From Collinsella aerofaciens (GTDB lineage: Bacteria > Actinomycetota > Coriobacteriia > Coriobacteriales > Coriobacteriaceae): a stretch of DNA of 60,742 nt. Every line of letters starts with the position of its first letter. Positions within the stretch are counted from its first letter, which is position 1. Of the stretch, positions 17,331 to 24,413 are shown piece after piece. A program made the translations under genes and the position numbers. The notes below the pieces were generated by a model that saw only the letters and a program-made list of their open reading frames with translations, searched no databases and was not told the DNA's origin. The stretch lies in the NCBI RefSeq assembly GCF_015557435.1, contig NZ_JADNOH010000101.1:1-60742 (forward strand), in the 5' to 3' direction.

Positions 17331-17490
17331 GCCACGAAATCGGTCTATCTACTACGTTTGGCCCGACACCCCCAACTACAACCGTGTTTTATGAAAAACC
17401 GTAGGCTTTCTACCTGCGGTTTTCTTTTTGCGTTGTTCACTGTGGTTGAGGGTAGTGGCTTAAACGTAGTAGATGGGCCAGTTTCGTGGC
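17331..17490. repeat. MITE-like element, subfamily B copy 1
   Basis: 29-base arms (GCCACGAAA...CTACTACGTTT) at 17331-17359 and 17462-17490 match inversely at 25 of 29 positions. The interior hairpin holds ACCGTAGGC...CTACCTGCGGTTTT. It is flanked by degenerate direct repeats of a TGATCCGTTTTCCTCC-type sequence (17276-17311 and 17523-17555), the same flanks as copy 2 at 40095 on the opposite strand. Confidence 0.85.
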
Positions 17491-17563
17491 AAGCGAGCTG
17501 CGTGGATGATCTCGCGAAGTGAAAATGATTCCTTTTCCTCCGTCCCCAGGAGATCAGTTGGGG

Positions 17564-18382
17564 CTAGAGCTCTAGCGTGAGGGTGACGGGGCAGTGGTCG
17601 CTGCCAAAGATGTCGCCGCGGATGCCCGTGTCGCGCACGTTGCCGGCGATTGCGTCGCTTACCAGGAAGTAGTCGATGCGCCAACCGGCGTTGTTCTTGC
17701 GGGCATTAAAGCGGTAGCTCCACCAGCTGTAGACGCCCTCGACGTCCGGATTTGCCGCGCGCCAGGTATCGGTAAACCCGGCGTTGAGCAGCTCGGTGAA
17801 CTTGCCGCGCTCCTCGTCCGAAAAGCCGGCGTTGCCGCGGTTGGACTTGGGGTTCTTAAGGTCGATCTCCTCATGCGCCACGTTAAAGTCGCCGCAAGTT
17901 ACGACGGGCTTGCCGGTCTCGCGTTCAAGCGCGCTCAAAAAGCCGCGATAGGCATCGTCCCAAGCCATGCGCACGTCGATGCGGGCGAGTTCGTTTTGCG
18001 CGTTGGGAGTGTAGACATCCACAAACCAGAACTTGTCGAACTCCAGCGCGCAGACGCGGCCCTCGGTTACGGCTTGGGTGACGAGTGCGGCCGCCTCGCC
18101 CTCGCCGGCGTAGGGTAACAGCGCGTCGGCGTGCAGCACGCGCAGCGGTTTCTGGCGGCTAAAGACCGCAGTGCCCGAATAGCCTTTACGCTCGGCGTAG
18201 CTCCAGGTTTGGTGATAGCCGGGCAGGTCAATATCGACCTGGCCTTCTTGCAACTTGGTCTCTTGCAGCGCCAGGATATCGACGTCGAGTTCTTGCGCGA
18301 TCTGGATAAAGCTCGGGTCCTTTTTGAGCACGGCGCGCAGGCCGTTGACGTTCCACGAGGCGAAAGTGTAAGTCTGAGGCAT
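17564..18382 (-). CDS. xth: Exodeoxyribonuclease III (AP endonuclease family 1)
   Basis: This 272-residue Mg-dependent nuclease cleaves DNA at abasic sites in base-excision repair. Motifs in order are SWNVNGLRAVL (N7 metal ligand), LALQETKL (catalytic Glu), YSGTAVFSR, VVTCGDFNVAHEEIDL (Asp and Asn), NAGFTDTWR, YSWWSYRFNARKNNAGWRID and GSDHCPVTL (catalytic Asp-His). The length is normal for ExoA/XthA. The gene is single, between the MITE-like pair at 17071-17490 and the divergent sirtuin gene. The start ATG at 18382 has GAAAGGA upstream. Confidence 0.96.
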   Translation of the reverse strand: MPQTYTFASWNVNGLRAVLKKDPSFIQIAQELDVDILALQETKLQEGQVDIDLPGYHQTWSYAERKGYSGTAVFSRQKPLRVLHADALLPYAGEGEAAALVTQAVTEGRVCALEFDKFWFVDVYTPNAQNELARIDVRMAWDDAYRGFLSALERETGKPVVTCGDFNVAHEEIDLKNPKSNRGNAGFSDEERGKFTELLNAGFTDTWRAANPDVEGVYSWWSYRFNARKNNAGWRIDYFLVSDAIAGNVRDTGIRGDIFGSDHCPVTLTLEL

Positions 18383-18517
18383 GGTGTCCTTTCGACGGGG
18401 TTGGCAGGCTTAAGATTAGCGCAACAGGGGCGGGGTGGGCTCCGCGCATGCTGACTTAAAGGTCGCATGCTGGGATATCGCCCGACGCCGCCCGATCAAC
18501 AAGGACGGAGGACTCAT

Positions 18518-19270
18518 ATGACGCAGGCAATATCGGACCCCAGGCAGGCGTCCGCCGCGCTGGCGGATCTGTTTGACACCCACAAGCGCGTGGTCTTCTT
18601 TGGCGGCGCTGGTGTTTCCACGGCGAGCGGCATCCCCGATTTCCGCAGCGTGGACGGCCTGTATCACCAGCAGTTTGCCTATCCGCCCGAGACCATGCTG
18701 TCGCATAGCTTTTACGAGGCGCATCCGGCCGAGTTCTTCGACTTCTACCGCACCAAGATGATCGCGCTTAACGCTAAGCCCAACCGCTGTCACACCAAGC
18801 TGGCCGAGCTGGAGCGCGCCGGCAAGCTTGATGCCGTGGTGACGCAAAACATCGACGGCTTGCATCAGATGGCGGGCTCGCAGCGCGTGTTCGAGCTGCA
18901 CGGATCGGTCCATCGCAACATTTGCCAGTCGTGCGGCGCGGTCTATAGCGCCGAGTGGATTTGCTCGCGCGAGCATGAGGACGCCGCGGGCGTGCCCGTG
19001 TGCCCTGCGTGCGGTGGTCGCATCAAGCCCGATGTGGTGCTCTACGAAGAGCCGCTCGACGAGCATGTGTTGACCGGTGCCGTTGCCGCCATCGCCGCGG
19101 CCGATGCCCTCATTGTGGGTGGGACCTCGCTCGTGGTGTATCCGGCGGCGGGCCTTACGCGTTACTTTACCGGCGATACGCTGGCCATTTGCAATTTGGC
19201 GCCTACCGATCAGGATGCAAATGCCGACCTGCTGATTTCTTGCGACATCGCGGCCGCGTTTGCGTTCTAG
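18518..19270 (+). CDS. cobB: NAD-dependent protein deacylase (sirtuin, CobB type)
   Basis: This 250-residue SIR2 family enzyme removes acyl groups from lysines using NAD+. The cofactor loop GAGVSTASGIPDFRS, TQNIDGLHQ and the catalytic histidine in ELHGSVH are intact. Four zinc-ligand cysteines are present as CQSC and CPAC. GGTSLVVYPAAGL and the C-terminal NLAPTDQDANAD follow. The start ATG 18518 has a clean GGAGG six bases upstream; the longer frame to 18467 is rejected. It lies upstream of the folate gene with a promoter-like sequence and hairpin between them. A CobB-folP neighbourhood has no obvious functional link. Confidence 0.95.
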   Translation: MTQAISDPRQASAALADLFDTHKRVVFFGGAGVSTASGIPDFRSVDGLYHQQFAYPPETMLSHSFYEAHPAEFFDFYRTKMIALNAKPNRCHTKLAELERAGKLDAVVTQNIDGLHQMAGSQRVFELHGSVHRNICQSCGAVYSAEWICSREHEDAAGVPVCPACGGRIKPDVVLYEEPLDEHVLTGAVAAIAAADALIVGGTSLVVYPAAGLTRYFTGDTLAICNLAPTDQDANADLLISCDIAAAFAF

Positions 19271-19352
19271 CCCGCGTGCGCGGATACAATAGAAAGACTG
19301 ATTGCAAAGCGACCACGCCGCCAGCGCCCGAGCGCGGCGGCGTGGGCATTTT
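19258..19352 (+). promoter_or_regulatory. Promoter and leader hairpin of folPK
   Basis: A TACAAT box at 19285-19290 could serve as -10, with a weak TTGCGT 19 bases earlier overlapping the end of cobB. Downstream, a 14-bp stem with a single bulge (19313-19327 with 19332-19345, loop CCGA) is followed by GCATTTT and then directly by the AGGAGG ribosome-binding site. It may be the cobB terminator or an attenuator controlling folPK; the sequence does not decide. Confidence 0.5.
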
Positions 19353-19364
19353 AGGAGGATGTTC

Positions 19365-21095
19365 ATGGCGAACGACAGCAAGACATGGCGGTGCGGAAAG
19401 TACGAGCTCAGCTTTGACCGTCCGCGCATCATGGGCGTCCTCAACGTGACGCCCGATTCGTTTAGCGACGGCGGGGAGCACTTCGACCCGGATGCCGCCA
19501 TCGAGTACGGCCTGGCGATGCTCGACGCCGGCGCCGACATCATCGACGTGGGCGGCGAGTCCACGCGCCCCGGATTTACCCCGGTCAATCCCGATGAGGA
19601 GGCTCGCCGCGTGCTGCCCGTGGTGCGCGCGCTGGCCAAAGAGGGCGCCATCGTCTCGATCGACACGCGCCACGTGGCGGTTGCTAAGGCGGCCGTGCGC
19701 TGCGGCGCCTCGATCGTCAACGACGTGACCGGCTTCACCGACCCCAAGATGGTCGAGTTTGTTAAGACGAGCACCTGCGGAGTCATTGTGATGCATGCCG
19801 GCGAGGTCGCCGTGCCCACCCGCACGCACGCAACGGTGCAGCTCGATACCTCGGCAGCGGCGTTTGTTGCCGAGAAGGCGCGCGAGGCGGCTGCCGAGGC
19901 CGCGCGTGAGGCCGAGAAGCCGGCTCGTCGCCGTCGCGGCAAGTTGCTGGGCGAGCCTAAGCCGGAGGCCAAGCTTCCGGGCGGCGTGGTGCAGCCCTCG
20001 TTGCCGTTTGGCGATCCGGAGCCCGCGACCGAGCCTGCAAGCGAGCAGGAGACGCCGGCCGCCGAGCAGGCTGCTGCCGCCGAGACCGTCGCGCCCGCGC
20101 CCGAGGCCACCGAGGCCGCATCGGAGCCCAATGACCGCCTGGCCGCCATGATGCGCCGCAGCGCCCGCCGCGAGGAAGCCTACGTGCCCACCTCGCAGCT
20201 CCGCCGCTTCACCCTGCCCGATTCGGCGCCCATCATGCGCCGCGTCATGGGCTTTCTGTCCGACCAGGCCCGCGCGCTCATCCACGCCGGCGTGTCGCGC
20301 GACCGCATCTGCATTGATCCCGGTCCGGGCTTTGGCAAGACGGCCAACGAGGACATCGTCATCCAGCGCGAGACTGCCAAGATGGCGTCACTGGGTTATC
20401 CGCTCATGTGCGCCGTATCGCGCAAGCGCTTTGTGGGCGCTGTCTCGGGCGTGACCGAGTCCGCCGCGCGCGATGCCGCCACGTTTGGCGTGTGCCTGGG
20501 CGCTATCCAGGCCGGTGCCAACATCGTGCGCGTGCACGACGTCACTGGCTTTGCGCAGTTCCTGAACGGCTACTGGGCTGTCGCAAAGCCGCAGCCGCGC
20601 CGTGCGTTTGTGGCCGTGGGCTCCAACCTGGGGCATCGTTGCGACAACATCCGCGCCGCACGCGACATGATTGCCGAGATTCCGCTTACCTGCGTGTCCA
20701 ACTGCTCGCGCATCTACGAGAGCGAGCCGGCCTACGAGACGCGCCAGGATGCGTTTGCCAACGCCGTCATTGAGATTAAGACCGAGCTGGCGCCGTTGGT
20801 GCTGCTCGACGAGCTTATGAAGATCGAGGCCGAGCTGGGGCGCGACCGCTCCAAGAAGGCCAAGGTCAACGGCCCGCGCACCATCGACCTGGACCTGCTG
20901 TGGATGGACGGCGAGACCCACGGCGGCAAAAAGCTGCGCCTGCCGCATCCGCTCATTGGCGAGCGCGACTTTGTGCTGGTGCCGCTCGAGGACCTGATGC
21001 ACGACCCGGCGCGGTTCTTCCGCTACAACGGCGTCGAGGTCAAGGAGCCCGGGGACCGCGTGGGCCATATCGTGGGCGAATTGGGGCGTATGTAG
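19365..21095 (+). CDS. folPK: Bifunctional dihydropteroate synthase - HPPK (FolP-FolK fusion)
   Basis: Two folate-pathway enzymes are joined in one 576-residue chain. The N-terminal dihydropteroate synthase has IMGVLNVTPDSFSDGG, the pterin loop VGGESTRPG, SIDTRHVAVAKAA and IVNDVTGF. It resumes at PIMRRVMGF with ICIDPGPGFGKT and VSRKRFVG, and ends at IVRVHDV. The C-terminal HPPK follows from AFVAVGSNLGHR and includes the ATP-binding NGPRTIDLDLLWMDG and LPHPLIGERDFVL. Between the two halves of the synthase lies a roughly 120-residue insertion rich in Ala, Glu and Pro (about residues 140-270), absent from typical FolP. The start ATG 19365 follows AGGAGG. The order folP-folK is common, but the fusion is less so. 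The folB domain is not present. Confidence 0.93.
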   Translation: MANDSKTWRCGKYELSFDRPRIMGVLNVTPDSFSDGGEHFDPDAAIEYGLAMLDAGADIIDVGGESTRPGFTPVNPDEEARRVLPVVRALAKEGAIVSIDTRHVAVAKAAVRCGASIVNDVTGFTDPKMVEFVKTSTCGVIVMHAGEVAVPTRTHATVQLDTSAAAFVAEKAREAAAEAAREAEKPARRRRGKLLGEPKPEAKLPGGVVQPSLPFGDPEPATEPASEQETPAAEQAAAAETVAPAPEATEAASEPNDRLAAMMRRSARREEAYVPTSQLRRFTLPDSAPIMRRVMGFLSDQARALIHAGVSRDRICIDPGPGFGKTANEDIVIQRETAKMASLGYPLMCAVSRKRFVGAVSGVTESAARDAATFGVCLGAIQAGANIVRVHDVTGFAQFLNGYWAVAKPQPRRAFVAVGSNLGHRCDNIRAARDMIAEIPLTCVSNCSRIYESEPAYETRQDAFANAVIEIKTELAPLVLLDELMKIEAELGRDRSKKAKVNGPRTIDLDLLWMDGETHGGKKLRLPHPLIGERDFVLVPLEDLMHDPARFFRYNGVEVKEPGDRVGHIVGELGRM

Positions 21096-21797
21096 ATGAT
21101 TGAGATGAATGCTGTGGCCGTTGGCACCGAGCTTGACGCCGCGCGCGACGCGGGTCGCGAGGGTGCGTCCGCGGGCTGGTGCGCGTGGAGCGTGGGCGAG
21201 GCGTCGCTGACGTTTTCGCTGGTCGTGCGCCCCGATGTGAATATGCACGCCTTCCACGGCCTGCCGTTTGTGGCCGCGATGGGCATGATGGACGCGCTCG
21301 TGGGCACGGCTTCGACGCCGGGGTTGGGCCTTGCCGGTAAAGTGGGTATCCAGTGGCCGAGCGATATCGTGTGCGGTGCGCCTGCGTTTGAGACGTCGCT
21401 CGCGCGCGTCGCCGTCAACGGCGGTGCCGGTGCCGCGGGCATGTTCGGTGCCGTGACGGTGGATATTGAGCGCTCGGCGCTGAGCGAGCTCGGTGTGGAT
21501 GTGGCCGACGAAGCGCTGGTCGAGGCGCTGTCCGCCGCCGTGCTGACCCGCGTGGACGCCTGGGCGGTTGTTGCCAACACGCCGCAGGGCGCTGCCGGTC
21601 CGCTGGCTCCCGTGCTGGGCGAGTATTTCGATATGGTGCCGCTGCTGGGCCGCCAAGTTGCGGCGGTGTCGCCCAACGGCCTGCCGCTCGCGGTCGGTGT
21701 GTTCGCGGGTCTGGACATCTGGGGCCGCGCGACCATCAAGACCGATGCCGGCGAGCAGGAGTTTCCACCCGAGGCCGTACGGATTCGCGGACTGTAA
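21096..21797 (+). CDS. Biotin-protein-ligase-like protein, atypical
   Basis: A 233-residue protein beginning at the base after the folPK stop. The segment GLGLAGKVGIQWPSDIVCG resembles the KWPNDI motif of biotin-protein ligases, and the C-terminal FAGLDIWGRATIKTDAGEQ followed by PPEAVRIRGL resembles their SH3-like tail. The ligase's N-terminal GRGRRG biotinyl-AMP loop was not found, and the lysine of KWPNDI is glutamine. The catalytic loop is thus missing or replaced, so activity is doubtful. The neighbouring pantothenate kinase gene (coaX) is often found beside birA, which supports the family call. No signal or membrane segment is present. Confidence 0.6.
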   Translation: MIEMNAVAVGTELDAARDAGREGASAGWCAWSVGEASLTFSLVVRPDVNMHAFHGLPFVAAMGMMDALVGTASTPGLGLAGKVGIQWPSDIVCGAPAFETSLARVAVNGGAGAAGMFGAVTVDIERSALSELGVDVADEALVEALSAAVLTRVDAWAVVANTPQGAAGPLAPVLGEYFDMVPLLGRQVAAVSPNGLPLAVGVFAGLDIWGRATIKTDAGEQEFPPEAVRIRGL

Positions 21798-21895
21798 CGC
21801 GAGGCGCCCGCGCTCAAAGATAACGATGACAACGAAGCCCTCTTCGGCCTGTGCCGGGGAGGGTTTCGCCTATCTGGTGAATGGGTTGCCAGCGC

Positions 21896-21938
21896 CCTAT
21901 TCCTCAAAATTGAAAATTTTTCAGTTTTGAGGAATAGG
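21896..21938. terminator. Near-perfect palindrome at the coaX 3' end
   Basis: CCTATTCCTCAAAA with a short AT-rich centre and its complement forms a roughly 21-bp stem with almost no loop. The coaX stop codon lies inside the right half, so the palindrome encodes the last residues (PIPQN). It probably acts as a transcription stop for convergent genes. A second hairpin (21833-21868) lies on the other side after the ligase-like gene. Confidence 0.55.
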
Positions 21939-22769
21939 CTTGGCGAACGTTTGCGGGGCTGTGACATCGGGCGTGCTCGACTTATGTCCCTGTTTTACCC
22001 CCAGCTTCTGCATGCGGCGGTAGATTTCGCAGATGCCCTTGATGGTGAGCTGCCCGTCGACTATGTCGAAGGCGTCGGTCGAATCGGCGACGATGCTGGC
22101 GAGGCCGCCCGTGGCGATAACGGTGGCGTCCTCGCGGCCCAGCTCGCGCTTCATGCGCGCGACCAGGCCCTCGGCCATGGCGGCAGCGCCCACCACGGCG
22201 CCGACCTTGATGCACTCTTCGGTGTCGCGACCGATGGCGTGCTCGGGCGCCTCGAGCGGCACGCTGGCGAGCTTGGCGGCACGGGCGGCAAGCGCGTCCA
22301 TGGAGATGCGGATGCCCGGCGCAATCGCCCCGCCAATGTAATAACCGTCCTCATCGATGACGTCGATATTGGTCGCGGTGCCAAAGTCCACCACGATCGC
22401 CGGCGCGCCGTAGAAAGTCTCGGCCGCAACGGCGTTGGCGACGCGGTCGGCGCCCACGGCCTGGGGGCGCGCCGCGCGCAGCTTGGTCACGGCGGCCGTC
22501 TGCGGCCCGATGACGATGGCGTCTGCGGCAATGCGGTCGGCCACGGCGTGCCACTCGCGCGAGAGCTGCGGCACCACGCCCGCAAAGGCGATCGCGTCAA
22601 CCGTATCGAGCGAGAGGCCGTACATCTTAAAGAAACCCATCAGGCGCACGTGGATCTCGTCGGCGGTATAGGAGCGGTCGGTGGGCATACGCCACGACTG
22701 CACCAGCTCGTCTCCGTCAAACAGGCCCATGGCCGTCTGCGTATTTCCCATATCGATAGCGAGCAGCAT
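21921..22769 (-). CDS. coaX: Type III pantothenate kinase
   Basis: CoaX phosphorylates pantothenate in the first step of coenzyme A synthesis. This 282-residue ASKHA-fold protein has the phosphate loop LLAIDMGNTQTAMGLFDG at the N-terminus, SREWHAVADRI, PQAVGADRVANAVAA near residue 105, VVDFGTATNIDVIDEDG (the family's DFGTATT-like motif, here Asn in place of the last Thr) and GGAIAPGI. The frame extends upstream to 23024 through the tRNA gene; the correct start is ATG 22769 with CGGGAG before it. It is convergent with the ligase-like gene. Type III enzymes are ATP-dependent, not inhibited by CoA, and depend on monovalent cations. Confidence 0.94.
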   Translation of the reverse strand: MLLAIDMGNTQTAMGLFDGDELVQSWRMPTDRSYTADEIHVRLMGFFKMYGLSLDTVDAIAFAGVVPQLSREWHAVADRIAADAIVIGPQTAAVTKLRAARPQAVGADRVANAVAAETFYGAPAIVVDFGTATNIDVIDEDGYYIGGAIAPGIRISMDALAARAAKLASVPLEAPEHAIGRDTEECIKVGAVVGAAAMAEGLVARMKRELGREDATVIATGGLASIVADSTDAFDIVDGQLTIKGICEIYRRMQKLGVKQGHKSSTPDVTAPQTFAKPIPQN

Positions 22770-22965
22770 GTCTACTCCCGGTGTTGGCATAAAAGGACGC
22801 GCACCATTGTATACGTGCCGTCGACGGCGCTCGGCTGCAATTCGTTTACGGTGATAGGGGCTGAGGGGTTTAAATATGAAGGAATTATGCTCTACGAGAT
22901 TTTCCTTGCCGTTTACCGAACTCCCGCGTAATATTCTTTCTTGCGCACATGAGGCGCCCAGACAT

Positions 22966-23042
22966 TGCGGGGTGGAGCAGTCTGGTAGCTCGCCGGGCTC
23001 ATAACCCGGAGGTCGTAGGTTCAAATCCTGCCCCCGCGACCA
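22966..23042 (+). tRNA. Initiator tRNA-fMet (CAT)
   Basis: This 77-base cloverleaf has anticodon CAT and an encoded 3' CCA. The three G-C pairs at the foot of the anticodon stem (GGGCTCATAACCC) and close similarity to the classic fMet sequence mark it as the initiator. The first base is T and base 72 is G, giving a U-G wobble in place of the usual C-A mismatch at 1-72. Weak pairing there still fits initiator identity. Confidence 0.93.
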
Positions 23043-23052
23043 AGACTTTTAG

Positions 23053-23093
23053 CAGCTCAGAGGCATTGTTCCTCTGGGCTGTTTTCTTTTTTG
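23053..23093 (+). terminator. tRNA-fMet terminator
   Basis: An 11-bp stem (CAGCTCAGAGG with CCTCTGGGCTG, one G-U pair) and a seven-base loop are followed by TTTTCTTTTTT. Confidence 0.85.
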
Positions 23094-23103
23094 CCTTTCA
23101 ATC

Positions 23104-23123
23104 TTGGTCGAATTTTGGTCGAA
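23104..23123. repeat. Paired 9-bp direct repeat downstream of tRNA-fMet
   Basis: TTGGTCGAA occurs twice, 11 bases apart (23104-23112 and 23115-23123), directly after the tRNA terminator. Paired short repeats beside a tRNA gene are typical arm-type sites of tyrosine integrases, so a former attachment region is possible. Confidence 0.4.
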
Positions 23124-23481
23124 ATCAATTTTAAACAGCTTATTTTAGACAGGGCGCCTGCCTGAACCAGCTAGCACAGAAACTGGGGAGTAGGGATTAC
23201 AGGCTGTAGGATGCCGACAGACAAGCACTATGCTGCCTCAAATCTGCATTGAGCTTGGCCGGGGCCGTCTCTTTGCCTCAAAGCAGGCGGTGAACTCAGG
23301 TAATCGAACCTCTTCGCATTTGTTCTCTAGGAACTGAGCGACACGCTCCTCGCAATTTATGTTGCCGTTATATGCGGAATATCAGAAGAGAGATCGCAGG
23401 GCGTAAGTCAGTGCATGAAGGGCTGCCCGTCGTTTTGATAATGACATAATTAAGTGGCAAACTAAAGCGATCGGAGCGACC
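23124..23481. other. Gene-free stretch before the RpiR gene
   Basis: About 360 bases of mixed composition with no open frame worth calling. A GGAG ribosome-binding site for the RpiR gene lies at its end, and a possible -10 (CATAAT near 23444) lies upstream. It may be the edge of an integrated island. Confidence 0.4.
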
Positions 23482-24339
23482 ATGATTCTTGATAGCCTGC
23501 GTAACAGCGCGTCTTTTAATGAAACCGACCGAGCTATTGCTACCTATCTGCTCAATCATACCAGCGACCTTAAGACCCTCACTATGGCAAAGCTCGCACA
23601 GGAGACTTACACTTCGAACGCGACTATCATCCGCTTTTGCAAGAAACTGGGCCTAAGCGGCTATCGAGAGTTGATCATGCAGCTCATCCAGGAGATAAGC
23701 GGAGACTATCTTCTGGCTGCCACCGTTGATCGCAATCGCCCTTTTGACAGCACCGATTCAATTGAGGCCATCGAGGGTAACCTTGCGAATCTCTTGAAGG
23801 GCATCATAGATCAAACGAAAATCGAGCTCGATAGCGCCAAATTAAGCATAATCGCCAAGGCGGTTCTTAGCGCCCCACGAATTTACATCTTTGCTAAAGG
23901 GGAAAGCTACCTGGCGGGATGCATCTTTCGCAACAATCTTCTTAAGCTCGATCGTCATGTCACCATGGCAGACGACGGAGGCCTGCAGACGCTGCATGTT
24001 AAAAACGGCAAGCCCGGCGACCTGTTTTTATTCCTAAGCTACAGCGGCATTCACTATGACTATTCCAAATACGCTGCCACTCTTTCCGAACGCGGAGTCA
24101 AGCCGTGTTTAATTACGGCGTTTTCTGATTCGGTGCTCGCCAAGCAATGCGACACTGTCTTGCCCATTCCAAAATCAGAACGCGTGATTGGAAAGGTGGC
24201 CAATTACTCTTCTTTGATTTCGCTCACGTATACGCTTCAGGTTATTTATTCGCTTATATTCAATCAGGACTATCAAGAGAACTATCGTGTAAAACGCGAG
24301 GCCGATTCGTTCATCTTCACGAGTTTTGCTGAGATCTAG
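23482..24339 (+). CDS. RpiR/MurR-family transcriptional regulator with SIS domain
   Basis: This 285-residue regulator has an N-terminal helix-turn-helix (about residues 1-75; YTSNATIIRFCKKLGLSGY is the recognition region) and a SIS sugar-phosphate-binding domain (about 125-260, IYIFAKGESYLAGCIFRN and LFLFLSYSG). RpiR proteins respond to phosphosugars. The gene is convergent with the GH4 glucosidase/PTS operon, separated by a shared bidirectional terminator. It therefore probably controls that operon, with the imported disaccharide phosphate or glucose-6-phosphate as signal; this is an inference from context. GGAG six bases before ATG 23482 supports the start. Confidence 0.9.
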   Translation: MILDSLRNSASFNETDRAIATYLLNHTSDLKTLTMAKLAQETYTSNATIIRFCKKLGLSGYRELIMQLIQEISGDYLLAATVDRNRPFDSTDSIEAIEGNLANLLKGIIDQTKIELDSAKLSIIAKAVLSAPRIYIFAKGESYLAGCIFRNNLLKLDRHVTMADDGGLQTLHVKNGKPGDLFLFLSYSGIHYDYSKYAATLSERGVKPCLITAFSDSVLAKQCDTVLPIPKSERVIGKVANYSSLISLTYTLQVIYSLIFNQDYQENYRVKREADSFIFTSFAEI

Positions 24340-24345
24340 GCATAT

Positions 24346-24387
24346 AAAAGATGGCCCCAAGGCAATTTTGCCTTGGGGCCATCTTTT
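24346..24387. terminator. Bidirectional terminator between rpiR-type gene and GH4 gene
   Basis: An 18-bp perfect stem (AAAAGATGGCCCCAAGGC with complement) with a six-base loop carries A and T tails on both sides. It serves the convergent genes at 23482-24339 and 24414-25742. Confidence 0.9.
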
Positions 24388-24413
24388 GCGCTTTTGGTAT
24401 TTGGGCGGTTCCT

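Noticed and set aside
22770-23024. N-terminal extension of CoaX through the tRNA gene
   Set aside because: The extension translates the antisense of tRNA-fMet. The phosphate-loop motif begins directly after ATG 22769.
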